Below, piece after piece: positions 37,996 to 46,336 of a DNA stretch of 64,000 nucleotides. The notes beneath the pieces were generated by a model. That model saw only the letters and a list, made by a program, of their open reading frames with translations. It was not told the DNA's origin and searched no databases. The stretch is from assembly GCF_005870025.1 (NCBI RefSeq), contig NZ_VATA01000002.1, forward strand, positions 248,001 to 312,000, given 5' to 3'. The stretch comes from Poseidonocella sp. HB161398. Its GTDB lineage: Bacteria > Pseudomonadota > Alphaproteobacteria > Rhodobacterales > Rhodobacteraceae. Each line of letters opens with the position of its first letter. Within the stretch, counting starts at the first letter, position 1. The position numbers were made by a program, and so were the translations under genes.

Positions 37996-38663
37996 CCGCC
38001 GGCGACCTCCCGGCTCAGGAGCGTCGAGAACTCGTCGGCAAAGGCTTCCCAGCCGGCGATGATCCGCGCGCTGTCGGTGGAGAGCTTGTTGTAGAAGATC
38101 ACCGCCGGGATGGCCGCGAGCAGCCCCATGCCGGTCGCCAGCAGCGCCTCGGCGATCCCCGGCGCGACGATGGCGAGGCTGGTATTGCCCTCGGCGGCGA
38201 TATTCTGGAAGCTCTCCTTGATCCCCCAGACCGTGCCGAAGAGGCCGATGAAGGGCGCGGTGGAGCCCACGGTCGCCAGGAAGGCCAGCCCGCGGGTCAG
38301 CCCGTCGGTCTCGCGGCCGATGGCGACATCCATCGAGCGGTCGATGCGCGAGGCCACGCCCGGCGCGATCCGCCCGTCCTTGCGGATCGAGCGCTGCCAC
38401 TCGGCGAAGCCCGCGACGAAGATCCGCTCCGGCGCGCTCGAGGGGCGCTCCGAGACCCGGTCATAGAGCTCGTCCAGCGGGTCGCCGGACCAGAACCGGT
38501 CCTCGAAGGAAGAGAGCCGCCGCCGCGCCAGGCGGAAGGCGGCGATTTTCTGGAAGAACACCGTCCAGCCCCAGACCGAGGCGGCCAGGAGGAGAGCCAT
38601 GACGACCTGCACGGTCGGCGAGGCGCGCCAGAAGAGCGCCAGTAGCGAAAAGTCGTGATCCAT
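37992..38663 (-). CDS. tolQ: TolQ, Tol-Pal proton-channel subunit
   Basis: A 223-residue MotA/ExbB-family inner-membrane protein with three transmembrane segments and the conserved LATVGSTAPFIGLFGTVWGI stretch. With TolR it uses the proton gradient to move TolA during cell division. ATG 38663 gives MDHDFSLLALFWRASP. It usually sits next to ybgC; here 567 bp of repeat-rich sequence intervene. Confidence 0.96.
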   Translation of the reverse strand: MDHDFSLLALFWRASPTVQVVMALLLAASVWGWTVFFQKIAAFRLARRRLSSFEDRFWSGDPLDELYDRVSERPSSAPERIFVAGFAEWQRSIRKDGRIAPGVASRIDRSMDVAIGRETDGLTRGLAFLATVGSTAPFIGLFGTVWGIKESFQNIAAEGNTSLAIVAPGIAEALLATGMGLLAAIPAVIFYNKLSTDSARIIAGWEAFADEFSTLLSREVAGG

Positions 38664-38834
38664 TGATCTGCCTGTGTCACGCGGCGGCTTCGGCCGCTCG
38701 GAATTTGGACGGGACTCTAGTTCAAATCAGCAGAAAGGGAAATGACATCGCTGTCAGCCCCGCTTGCGCCGGCTGCAGATCTCGGCGGGAAAGCGCCACC
38801 GGCCCCGCCGCGCCCCGCCCCGGCCCTGCAGACG

Positions 38835-38887
38835 GGCCGGACCGCGACCGCCACGGCCTCCGGGCGCAACAGCAACCGGGTCCGGCC
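38835..38887. repeat. hairpin repeat unit 1
   Basis: A 53-bp unit bounded by inverted GGCCGGACC (38835-38843) and GGTCCGGCC (38879-38887), with an inner GGCCTCCGGGCGCAAC stretch shared with units 2 and 3. Confidence 0.75.
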
Positions 38888-38968
38888 ATGCCTCGCCGCC
38901 AAGGCGGACACGTCATCCCGCAGCACACAGCCCTCTGCCGCAGCCAGCCCCGCCCCCGCCAGCAAACA

Positions 38969-39022
38969 GGCCGGACTGCAACCGGCTCGGGCCTCCGGGC
39001 ACAACGGCAGCTGGGTCCGGCC
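38969..39022. repeat. hairpin repeat unit 2
   Basis: A 54-bp unit bounded by GGCCGGACT (38969-38977) and GGTCCGGCC (39014-39022), one mismatch in the terminal stem. Inner sequence GGCCTCCGGGCACAACGGC aligns with units 1 and 3. Confidence 0.75.
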
Positions 39023-39173
39023 AGGTTCTCCGAGACAGGCTGCCACCCGCACCACTTCGACGAATGGACAGGCCCGGACGGCCACGGACCGGCATTGGCT
39101 GGAACGCCGGACGCCGCGCCAGCCTCCACCCCATCCCCGACGGGGCACAGCGCCCCGCTTCGGCAAACGGACT

Positions 39174-39226
39174 GGCCGGACCGCGACCGGCCGGGCCTCA
39201 GGGTGCAAGGGCAGCCGGGTCCGGCC
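39174..39226. repeat. hairpin repeat unit 3
   Basis: A 53-bp unit bounded by GGCCGGACC (39174-39182) and GGTCCGGCC (39218-39226), inner GGCCTCAGGGTGCAAGGGC. It lies 4 bp after the ybgC stop, so in RNA it could protect or end the ybgC transcript. Confidence 0.75.
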
Positions 39227-39230
39227 CGGC

Positions 39231-39617
39231 TCAGCCGCCGAGCTGGGCGCCGAGCTCCGCGGGCAGGCGCTGCGGGCGGCCGTCGGCGCCCATGCAGGCC
39301 AGCTCCGCCTCGGCACGGAACAGGCAGGTCGCGTCGCGCCAGACCGCCTGGCCGAGCACCAGCCGCGTGCCGGTGATCCGCGCCACCTCGGTCTCCACCC
39401 TGAGCAGCTCGCCGAAGCGGGCCGGCCGCAGGAATTCCGCCGCGATCCGGCGGATCACGAAAACCGTCCCCGCCTCGCGCAGCGCCAGCTGGTCGATCCC
39501 GAGCTCGCGCACGAAGGCGCTGCGGCCGCGCTCGATGAATTTCAGGTAGTTGGCGTGATAGACGATCCCGCCCATGTCGGTGTCCTCGTAGAACACCTCG
39601 GTGTCGAAGACATGCAT
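39231..39617 (-). CDS. ybgC: acyl-CoA thioesterase YbgC (tol-pal associated)
   Basis: A 128-residue hotdog-fold thioesterase. The active-site segment VFYEDTDMGGIVYHANYLKFIER is complete, with the catalytic Asp in the DTDMGG part. ATG 39617 (MHVFDTEV) is 4 bp after the stop of the upstream hypothetical, so it is in an operon with it. Its usual tolQ partner is displaced by the repeat region. Confidence 0.93.
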   Translation of the reverse strand: MHVFDTEVFYEDTDMGGIVYHANYLKFIERGRSAFVRELGIDQLALREAGTVFVIRRIAAEFLRPARFGELLRVETEVARITGTRLVLGQAVWRDATCLFRAEAELACMGADGRPQRLPAELGAQLGG

Positions 39618-39621
39618 CCGC

Positions 39622-40254
39622 TCAGCCCGCCGCCGCGCGGGCGAAGAGCCGCAGCGCATGGGACGGATCCGCGGCCGCCGCCGGCAGGACCGGGTCATAG
39701 GCCGCGCGCAGGATCAGCGCGATCTCCGGACGCAGCACCGGCCGCCCGTCCGGCAGCAGCGCCAGCGGGCTCGCTTCGCAGAAGGCCGTGTCCGACCACA
39801 GAAGCGCCGCCATCGCCGCCTGCCCCAGCGCCAGCGTTTCGGCCGGCTGGGCCGACATCGCCGCATCCATCCGCAGGAAGACGAAGCAGGCCCGGATCGC
39901 GCCCGCCCCGTCGAAGCGGAAGATGCGGTACTGGTTGGCCCCCTCGGCCTCGAGCCGCGCCACCAGATCCGCCAGCCCCGGCACCAGCCGGTCGAGATCG
40001 GGCACCGAGAGCAGCTCCGCCCAGTCGCGGAAAAAGAACGCCATCAAGTTGGCGCCGAGCTCGGGATCGGTCTCGGCCATCTCGATCCCCGCCAGCTGCG
40101 CCACCGCCTCGATCGCGCCCTTGATCGTCGAGAGAGCGGCATCCTCGACGCCGAACACCACCGGGGCGATCGGCCGCCCCCAGCGCGCGCAGAGGAAGCT
40201 GCCGTCGGAACGGGTGAATAGGCGGGTCACGTCATCGGGCGTCATCGCGGTCAT
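39622..40254 (-). CDS. conserved-looking hypothetical protein
   Basis: A 210-residue cytoplasmic protein with no signal peptide or membrane segment. The N-terminus has RLFTRSDGSFLCARWGRPIA and the middle EGANQYRIFRFDGAGAIRAC. The gene lies between a DUF4336 gene (15 bp upstream) and ybgC (4 bp downstream) on one strand, so it is probably expressed with them. The start could also be the ATG three codons later. No function can be given. Confidence 0.75.
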   Translation of the reverse strand: MTAMTPDDVTRLFTRSDGSFLCARWGRPIAPVVFGVEDAALSTIKGAIEAVAQLAGIEMAETDPELGANLMAFFFRDWAELLSVPDLDRLVPGLADLVARLEAEGANQYRIFRFDGAGAIRACFVFLRMDAAMSAQPAETLALGQAAMAALLWSDTAFCEASPLALLPDGRPVLRPEIALILRAAYDPVLPAAAADPSHALRLFARAAAG

Positions 40255-40269
40255 GGCCGGGCTTCTGCG

Positions 40270-41034
40270 TCAGCGCGGCGCCGGATGCAAGGGGCGCGCC
40301 CCGGTCCAGGCCAGCGCCCGGGCCAGCCGCGCGGGCGCGTCCTCCTCGATGATGCGCCCGTGCGAGATCACGATCCGCTCCACCGGCCAGGCCAGCATCG
40401 CCTCGGCCACCGGCCGCGCCTGGCGCCGCTTCGGCAGGAAGGTCAGCCGCACGTCGCGCGGGGTGCTGCCATGGGGATGGACCACGCCCCCGGCCCGCAT
40501 CAGGAGCCGCAGCAGCGGGCTGCGGACCCGCTCCGGCTCGAAATTCTCGATCAGGTCGGTCAGCACCGCCGTGGCCGAGGGGTGGTGGAACAGCACCGCC
40601 TCGGTCATGAAGCTGCCGGGGACAAGCGCCAGCTCCACCTCCCCCGCCCAGGCCCCGGGCGCCGCGCCGAGGATGCGGCCGATCCGGAAGCCGCCTTTCT
40701 CCTGCGCGGTTTCCACGCCCGGCGCGGCAAGCGTCTCCGCCTGCGGAAAGGCCGCCTGCCAGGCCGCCAGATGCACCCAGTGGAGCCGGTTCGGCGCGAC
40801 AATCCAGGCCGGATCGCCAAGCGCCGCCACCTCGGCCAGAAGCCCGGGCGCAGGCTCCACCGGAGAATGCAGGATCAGGCGGCGGCCGAGCCGGATCACC
40901 GTCATCCGCGTGGTGAAGGGCAGCGAGCCCGGCCCGTAGCGCATCGCGACCTCGGGCCCGTCGGCGATCCACAGCTCGGGCCCGAGCGGCTTCAGCGTTC
41001 CCAGCGGATCGTAGGGGATCAGGCGGTCCGGCAT
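40270..41034 (-). CDS. DUF4336 domain-containing protein
   Basis: A 254-residue protein matching the DUF4336 pattern: LIPYDPLGTLKPLGPELWIAD at the start, TRMTVIRLGRRLILHSPV, and NRLHWVHLAAWQAAFP, all in the order of a metallo-beta-lactamase-like fold, ending with a VERIVISHGRII strand. Classical HxHxDH zinc ligands are not seen in full, so hydrolase activity is uncertain. ATG 41034 is preferred over the TTG three codons upstream; AGGAG lies about 11 bases before it. Confidence 0.82.
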   Translation of the reverse strand: MPDRLIPYDPLGTLKPLGPELWIADGPEVAMRYGPGSLPFTTRMTVIRLGRRLILHSPVEPAPGLLAEVAALGDPAWIVAPNRLHWVHLAAWQAAFPQAETLAAPGVETAQEKGGFRIGRILGAAPGAWAGEVELALVPGSFMTEAVLFHHPSATAVLTDLIENFEPERVRSPLLRLLMRAGGVVHPHGSTPRDVRLTFLPKRRQARPVAEAMLAWPVERIVISHGRIIEEDAPARLARALAWTGARPLHPAPR

Positions 41035-41177
41035 CTCGGGCAAGCTCCTCTTTGCCAGGCAGTTACCAAGCCGGCACGCAGCCGCCCGCCGGCAGGGCCG
41101 CTTTTACCCTTTGCCAAGACCTCTGGGCAAGAAAGGCGCAAGCGCCCGTCAATTTGCCCCATCAGAGGAGCCGAGCC

Positions 41178-41552
41178 ATGATCCAGATGCGCCTGCCCGG
41201 GCCGGGCCCCGCCGGTCCCGATCTGCGCCCCGACCCCGATGCGGCGCCGGAGGCGCTGGCCCGCGCGCTGATGGCCGAACGCACCAGCCTGGAACGCCGC
41301 CGTTCGGAGCAGTGGCTGGCCCGCGACCTGGTGGAAAGCATCGCGGTCCGCGTGGCCGAGCTCGGCCGCGAGCTCGCGGCCGCCCCGCCCGCCCGGCATC
41401 CGGTGCTCAGGCGCAATCTCGACACGCTGCGCGACGAGCAGCGGCGCCATTCCGACCGCTATGCCGCGCTCTGCGAGAGCTGGCCCGCCTTCCGCAGCCG
41501 CCAGGAGCTGCGCATCGCCGAGCTCGAGGACCGGCTGCAGCACGCGGGCTGA
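41178..41552 (+). CDS. small coiled-coil hypothetical protein
   Basis: A 124-residue, Arg/Glu-rich protein with likely helices (EALARALMAERTSLERRRSE and RQELRIAELEDRLQHAG). ATG 41178 has GAGGAG eight bases upstream, which supports translation. It is on the opposite strand from its neighbours and ends 3 bp from the ruvB stop. No family recognised. Confidence 0.55.
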   Translation: MIQMRLPGPGPAGPDLRPDPDAAPEALARALMAERTSLERRRSEQWLARDLVESIAVRVAELGRELAAAPPARHPVLRRNLDTLRDEQRRHSDRYAALCESWPAFRSRQELRIAELEDRLQHAG

Positions 41553-41555
41553 GGG

Positions 41556-42578
41556 CTATTCGAAAAGGCTGCCCTGATCCGGCGGCCGCGGCGCGGCAAG
41601 CCCCAGATGCTCCCAGGCGGCCCGTGCCAGCATCCGCCCGCGCGGCGTGCGCTGGATCATCCCCTGCTGCAGCAGGAAGGGCTCGATCACCTCCTCGAGC
41701 GCGTCACGGCTTTCCGACAGCGCCGCGGCGATCGTGTCGATCCCCACCGGCCCGCCGCCATAGGCCTCGGCCAGGAGCAGCAGGTAGCGCCGGTCGGCGG
41801 TGTCGAGCCCGAGCTGGTCGACGCCCAGCCGGGTCAGCGCGCCGTCTGCCAGCTGCCGCGTGATCCGACCGTCGCCCTCGACCAGCGCGAAATCGACCAC
41901 CCGTCGCAGGAGCCGCCCGGCGATCCGGGGCGTGCCGCGGGCGCGCCGCGCGATCTCCACCGCGCCATCCGGCTCGCAGGGCACTTTCAGCAGGCGCGCG
42001 CCGCGGCTGACGATCAGCGTCAGCTCATCGACCGTGTAGAACTGCAGCCGCACCGGAATGCCGAACCGGTCGCGCAACGGCGTGGTCAGCAGGCCCAGCC
42101 GCGTCGTGGCGCCGATCAGGGTGAAGGGCTGCAGCTCGATCCGCACGGTCCGCGCGGCCGGGCCCTCGCCGATGACGAGATCGAGCTCGAAATCCTCCAT
42201 CGCCGGATAGAGCACCTCCTCCACCGCCGGGTTCAGCCGGTGGATCTCGTCGATGAAAAGAACGTCGCGCGCCTCGAGATTGGTCAGGATCGCCGCGAGG
42301 TCGCCGGCCTTGGCCAGCACGGGCCCCGAGGTCATGCGGAAGCCGACGCCAAGCTCGTTCGAGACGATCTGCGCCAGGGTGGTCTTGCCGAGGCCCGGAG
42401 GACCGTGGAACAGCGTGTGGTCCATCGCCTCGGCGCGCTGCCGGGCGGAGGCGATGAAGACGGCGAGGTTCCGCCGCGCCTCCGCCTGGCCGATGAACGC
42501 CTCGAGCTGCCGCGGCCTGAGCGCCCGGTCGCGGTCCTCGGGCTGCTCCTCGGGCACGAGATTGGGATCGCGCTCCAT
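41556..42578 (-). CDS. ruvB: Holliday junction helicase motor RuvB
   Basis: A 340-residue AAA+ ATPase that drives branch migration with RuvA. Walker [13 protein letters not shown], Walker [11 protein letters not shown] and the sensor/Arg-finger region [19 protein letters not shown] are all present, with the C-terminal winged helix ending [17 protein letters not shown] 42578 is preceded directly by a GTG that could serve instead. It is 46 bp after ruvA. Confidence 0.97.
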   Translation of the reverse strand: MERDPNLVPEEQPEDRDRALRPRQLEAFIGQAEARRNLAVFIASARQRAEAMDHTLFHGPPGLGKTTLAQIVSNELGVGFRMTSGPVLAKAGDLAAILTNLEARDVLFIDEIHRLNPAVEEVLYPAMEDFELDLVIGEGPAARTVRIELQPFTLIGATTRLGLLTTPLRDRFGIPVRLQFYTVDELTLIVSRGARLLKVPCEPDGAVEIARRARGTPRIAGRLLRRVVDFALVEGDGRITRQLADGALTRLGVDQLGLDTADRRYLLLLAEAYGGGPVGIDTIAAALSESRDALEEVIEPFLLQQGMIQRTPRGRMLARAAWEHLGLAAPRPPDQGSLFE

Positions 42579-42624
42579 CACCGGCGCTCCCGCACCGGCG
42601 CGGCGCCTGCTGGCTTGGCCATGC

Positions 42625-43302
42625 TCATCCCTTCGGCATCAGCGACTTGAGCCCGGCACGGATCAGATGGGCAGTGTCGGCGCCGGGGGTGTCCTGCGCT
42701 GCGCCCGCCACGGCGGTCGCGGCCTCGGTCATCGAATAGCCCAGATTGACCAGCGCCGAAATCGCGTCGGATTGCGAGTTGTCGGGCGCGGCCACCGGCG
42801 GCAGCGGCTCGATCACCTCCGCCGCGGCGGCCTGCGGACGCGGCGCGGGCCCGGGCTCCATCGCCGGCGCCGCCGCGATCGGCGTGGCCATCGCCAGCAC
42901 CATCGCCGCCTTGTCCTTCAGCTCCATCACGATGCGCTGCGCCAGCTTCGGGCCGACGCCCTGCGCCTGGCGGATCGCATTGGCGTCGCCCAGCGTGATC
43001 GCCCGGCCGGCGCCCTCGGGGCCGAGCGAGGACAGGATCGCCAGCGCCGCCTTGGCCCCCACCCCCTGCACGGTGCACAGGAGCCGGTACCATTCCTTCT
43101 CCGCCAGCGTGCGGAAGCCGAAGAGCTGCAGCAGATCCTCGCGCACCAGCATGTCGGTATAGAGCGACACCATCTCGCCCGGCGCGGGCAGCCCCGCCAG
43201 CGTCCGCTCCGCGCAGTAGACCAGGTAGCCCACCCCGCGCACGTCGATCATCACATGGTCCGAGGCGCGGTAGACCAGCTGTCCCGAAAGCCGCCCGATC
43301 AT
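42625..43302 (-). CDS. ruvA: Holliday junction DNA-binding protein RuvA
   Basis: A 225-residue protein with an OB-fold start ([20 protein letters not shown]), helix-hairpin-helix motifs ([17 protein letters not shown] and [18 protein letters not shown]), an Ala/Pro-rich linker and the mobile RuvB-binding domain III. ATG 43302 overlaps the ruvC stop by 4 bp. Confidence 0.97.
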   Translation of the reverse strand: MIGRLSGQLVYRASDHVMIDVRGVGYLVYCAERTLAGLPAPGEMVSLYTDMLVREDLLQLFGFRTLAEKEWYRLLCTVQGVGAKAALAILSSLGPEGAGRAITLGDANAIRQAQGVGPKLAQRIVMELKDKAAMVLAMATPIAAAPAMEPGPAPRPQAAAAEVIEPLPPVAAPDNSQSDAISALVNLGYSMTEAATAVAGAAQDTPGADTAHLIRAGLKSLMPKG

Positions 43303-43805
43303 CCCTTCGCCCTCAGGATCGCCGCGTTCAGCCTGTGGTTCGCCTGGCTGTGCCGCAGATGGCACAGCGCAATGGCCAGCGCGTCGGTCGCGTCGGCATT
43401 GGCCAGGGTCACCCCCGGGAATTGCAGCCGGATCATGTGCTCCACCTGGTGCTTCTCCGCATGTCCCACGCCCACCACGGCCTTCTTGACCGCATTCGGA
43501 GCATACTCGCCGACATCGAGCCCCGCCAGCGCCGGAACCAGCATCGCCACCCCGCGCGCCTGGCCGAGCTTCAGCGTGCCGGCCGCGTCCTTGTTGACGA
43601 AGGTCGACTCCACCGCCGCCCCGTCCGGGGCGAAGCGGGCGACCACGTCGGTCAGCTCGTGATAGAGCCGCGCCAGCCGCACGCCCAAGGGGCCGTCGCC
43701 CGAGCGCAGCACGCCATTGCCGATATGCTTCAGGCGCGAGCCATGCGACTCGATCACGCCCCAGCCGAGCCTCTGCAGGCCCGGATCGATGCCGATGATG
43801 CGCAT
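43299..43805 (-). CDS. ruvC: Holliday junction resolvase RuvC
   Basis: A 168-residue endonuclease that cuts Holliday junctions. Acidic catalytic residues lie in [21 protein letters not shown] and [15 protein letters not shown] 43805 (MRIIGIDPG) is the family start. It is first in ruvC-ruvA-ruvB. Confidence 0.97.
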   Translation of the reverse strand: MRIIGIDPGLQRLGWGVIESHGSRLKHIGNGVLRSGDGPLGVRLARLYHELTDVVARFAPDGAAVESTFVNKDAAGTLKLGQARGVAMLVPALAGLDVGEYAPNAVKKAVVGVGHAEKHQVEHMIRLQFPGVTLANADATDALAIALCHLRHSQANHRLNAAILRAKG

Positions 43806-44125
43806 GGCCTGCCCGCCCTGCCGTTCTTGTTGATGCCGTTTTGCAACGGCTAGCACGAAAGAGGAACATCCGACAATGGCTTTTCCGGAGCCGCCATCCG
43901 GGCGTGGCACGAAAACGTCGCCGCATCGCCTGAATGCGACATTGGTCGGCGGATTTTTACCTATCCTTCACAATGCCTTAAGGGAAAATAATCCATGCCG
44001 CATGTGCAATACTGATATGTCCATACGCAGCTTGCCCCGGCCCGCCGGCGCGCCTATCTGCCGCCTCAAGCGGTCGACGAACCGTCCCTTTACACCGACG
44101 CACGTCAAGACAAGGAACCTGCAAG
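43806..44125. other. AT-richer region between ruvC and DUF1127 gene
   Basis: A 320-bp divergent region without a supported gene. It is richer in A+T than its surroundings around 43940-44040 and contains a CCGTT-TTGC-AACGG inverted repeat near 43840. It probably holds promoters for ruvCAB and the DUF1127 gene and possibly a 5' UTR or small RNA; no structure was convincing enough to name. Confidence 0.4.
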
Positions 44126-44332
44126 ATGGCAGTCCTCACCACCAACATGCTGCAGAGCAAGCCCGAAATCAGCCTCGCCTCGCTGCTGCGCGGCCGCATC
44201 GACGCATGGCACGCCTGGCGGGCCGCCGAGAAGGCCCGGGCCGAGCTCTTCGCGCTCGACGACCGCGAGCTGAACGACCTCGGCATCTCGCGCTACGACA
44301 TCCGCCACATGACCTTCCCCCGCGCCAAGTGA
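44126..44332 (+). CDS. DUF1127 domain-containing small protein
   Basis: A 68-residue protein whose C-terminal half is the DUF1127 signature: WHAWRAAEKARAELFALDDR then ELNDLGISRYDI. Small DUF1127 proteins of Rhodobacterales are often stress- or RNA-related regulators. ATG 44126 follows GGAACCTGCAAG. The gene stands alone, with a bidirectional terminator after it. Confidence 0.9.
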   Translation: MAVLTTNMLQSKPEISLASLLRGRIDAWHAWRAAEKARAELFALDDRELNDLGISRYDIRHMTFPRAK

Positions 44333-44377
44333 TCTCCGCGCGGGGCCCCGCTCCGCGGCGCATGGCAGGAAATGCGA

Positions 44378-44404
44378 AAGCCCCGGTCCGATGGACCGGG
44401 GCTT
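44378..44404. terminator. bidirectional terminator between DUF1127 gene and prmA
   Basis: A perfect 12-bp stem AAGCCCCGGTCC / GGACCGGGGCTT with a 3-nt loop. On the plus strand CTTC follows; on the minus strand TTTCGCATTT follows. It lies 45 bp after the DUF1127 stop and 29 bp after the prmA stop. Confidence 0.75.
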
Positions 44405-44433
44405 CTTCACATCTGCAGCAATTCGGGCGCCGG

Positions 44434-45300
44434 TCAGGCGCTGCGGACCAGCGTCAGGGTGGTCCAGTCGCCGATGACCAGCCTGTCGTCGAGCGCGAAG
44501 CCCGCCGCCTCGTAGGCCGCCTGCACCTCGTCCGCCTGCTCGTTGAGGATGCCCGAGAGGATCACCGCGCCGCCGGCCTCCGCCGCCTTCGCCATGTCGG
44601 GCGCCAGGTCGATCAGCGGTCCCTTGAGGATATTCGCGAAGATCAGCCGGAACGGCCCGGCCAGCTCGGGATGGCCGAAGCCCGTCGCCTCGACCGCGCG
44701 GATGCGGCCCGCCAGCCCGTTGGCTTCGGCATTCGCCTCGGCCACCTCGACCGCCACCGGATCGATATCGCCCGCGACCGGCACGATGTCCCAGACCTTC
44801 GCCGCCGCCATCGCCAGAACCGCCGTGCCGCAGCCGACATCCGCCACCGGCCCCGGCTGCAGCCCGTTCGACAAGAGGCGGTCGAAGGCGACCAGGCAGC
44901 CCTGGGTGGTGCCGTGATGGCCGGTGCCGAAGGCCATCGCCGCCTCGATCAGCAGCGAGACCTTCTCCGCCGGAACCGTGTCGGCGTCATGGCTGCCATA
45001 GAGCCAGAACCGCCCGGCCTCGACCGGCGCCAGCTCGCGGCGCACCTTGGCGACCCAGTCGGTCTCGGGCAGCTCGGAGACGGTGAAGGGCTTGGCGCCA
45101 TGCGCCGCGGCCAGGAGCGCCAGCGCCACCGCGTCGGGCTCCTCGGTGAAATAGGCGCCGATTTCCCAGAGCCCCGAGCCGTCCTCCAGCTCGAACGCGC
45201 CAACGCCATAGGGCTCGGGATCGAGATCCTCCAGCAGTTCGGCAAGGGCTTCGGCCTTGCCGCGCTCGGCAAGGGTGGTCAGGGCGGTCCAGGTCGGCAT
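44434..45300 (-). CDS. prmA: ribosomal protein L11 methyltransferase
   Basis: A 288-residue SAM-dependent enzyme that methylates ribosomal protein L11. Motif I is VADVGCGTAVLAMAAAKVW and the catalytic-domain end is FANILKGPLIDLAPDM. The N-terminal substrate-recognition domain (PTWTALTTLAERGKAEAL) is complete. ATG 45300. Confidence 0.94.
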   Translation of the reverse strand: MPTWTALTTLAERGKAEALAELLEDLDPEPYGVGAFELEDGSGLWEIGAYFTEEPDAVALALLAAAHGAKPFTVSELPETDWVAKVRRELAPVEAGRFWLYGSHDADTVPAEKVSLLIEAAMAFGTGHHGTTQGCLVAFDRLLSNGLQPGPVADVGCGTAVLAMAAAKVWDIVPVAGDIDPVAVEVAEANAEANGLAGRIRAVEATGFGHPELAGPFRLIFANILKGPLIDLAPDMAKAAEAGGAVILSGILNEQADEVQAAYEAAGFALDDRLVIGDWTTLTLVRSA

Positions 45301-45335
45301 GGCATCCTCGGCGCTGCGGCAGGTGAGCCCCGGCC

Positions 45336-45947
45336 CTAGGCGAGCGCCGCGAGCTGGTCAAGCCTGTCGAGCGTTCCGCGCACCAGCTCGGGCACCGGGC
45401 GGGTGCTGTCGAGAAGCAGCACCGGACATTCCAGCGTCCGCGCCCAGGCGGTATCCGCCTCCAGGCTGCGCCCCGGCCGGTGGCGGTCCGGCGCCTCGTA
45501 GCGGTCGGCCCAGCACAGGAAGGCGGTGCAGCGCTCGCAGAAGGGCTGGCCCCAGCCGCGGTTGCAGCTGCAGCGCATCGCCTCGCGCCGCTCCAGCCGG
45601 CTGCGGCGTATCTCGGGTTCCAGCGACAGGTGGATCGCCATCGTGATCCGGGGCGCGATCTCCTTGCCCCAGCTCTCGACCGAGCCCGAAAGCACCCAGT
45701 CGCGCCGCGGCAGGAACATCGCCTGCATCAGCGCCAGCCGCTCCTCGGGCGGCCGCTTCTCCAGGAAGGGCGGATCGGTCGGCTGCCAGTAGAAGTCGTC
45801 GGTGTCGAAATGCTGGGACGAAAGCGCCCCCGCCAGCGCCCGTCCGAGCGTCGAAGTGCCGGAACCGGCAGGTCCGAAGATATGGACCCGGTTGCCGTCC
45901 CGGATGTCGTCCCATGTCTCGTGCCGCATTGCCGCCTGCCGCTCCAT
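45336..45947 (-). CDS. P-loop NTPase, adenylate-kinase-like
   Basis: A 203-residue cytoplasmic protein with Walker A GPAGSGTSTLGRAL (Lys of the usual GKST/GKTT is replaced by Thr in GSGTST), then SQHFDTDDFYWQPTDPPF and RDWVLSGSVESWGKEI, resembling FlaR/topology-modulation-like kinases. A Cys cluster MRCSCNRGWGQPFCERCTAF is unusual for kinases and could bind zinc. The start could also be the ATG six codons in. Substrate unknown. Confidence 0.75.
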   Translation of the reverse strand: MERQAAMRHETWDDIRDGNRVHIFGPAGSGTSTLGRALAGALSSQHFDTDDFYWQPTDPPFLEKRPPEERLALMQAMFLPRRDWVLSGSVESWGKEIAPRITMAIHLSLEPEIRRSRLERREAMRCSCNRGWGQPFCERCTAFLCWADRYEAPDRHRPGRSLEADTAWARTLECPVLLLDSTRPVPELVRGTLDRLDQLAALA

Positions 45948-46336
45948 GACCCGAGATCGGAAGAAATCTCGACTCCTTTATGAATAAAACATGACATCCC
46001 CGCCTGCCAAGCACGCCATGCGGCAGAGCCGCGAACTTTGCTGCACTGCCGCAAGAATGGGCAGGCAGCCCCCGCCCGAGTGCTGCGGCCGCAGGCAGCG
46101 CGCGCAAACCCGCCCATTCCGGCGCCGCGGCACGGGCCGAATCTCCCCCCGGCAAAGAAAAGGGCCCCCGCCAGGCGGGGGCCAGGTGCACTTTCCAGGT
46201 TCTGGTCGTTCAGCTGCTCGATATGCTGGTGTTCTGCCTGCGACCTGGACCGCGTCTGGGACAGGCGCACCTGCCCCGGAACCCTTGGAACGGCCTTGGC
46301 GCCGTCCCGCCCCGGGCTTGACCCGGGGCCTCTTCC
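45948..46336. other. gene-free stretch downstream of nrdJ
   Basis: No gene supported over 389 bp. It holds the nrdJ terminator and, 7 bp past the nrdJ stop, an 8-bp GCCCCGGG / CCCGGGGC hairpin (46309-46329). Confidence 0.5.
46154..46183 (-). terminator. intrinsic terminator of nrdJ
   Basis: On the minus strand GGCCCCCG / CGGGGGCC (within 46163-46183) forms a strong stem followed by TTTTCTTT (46154-46161). It lies about 150 bp after the nrdJ stop. Confidence 0.65.

Larger units (their letters stand above)
38664..39230. other. 567-bp repeat-bearing spacer between ybgC and tolQ
   Basis: No convincing gene. ORFs here translate to Arg/Pro/Ala-rich sequence with repeated GRTRLxLxPEA-like pieces, which reflect the DNA repeats and not a known protein. 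The stretch should hold the promoter of tolQRAB. Confidence 0.6.

Noticed and set aside
38717-39316. Arg-rich ORF with internal repeats next to ybgC
   Set aside because: The protein repeats only mirror the DNA hairpin repeats, no start signal, and it overlaps ybgC.
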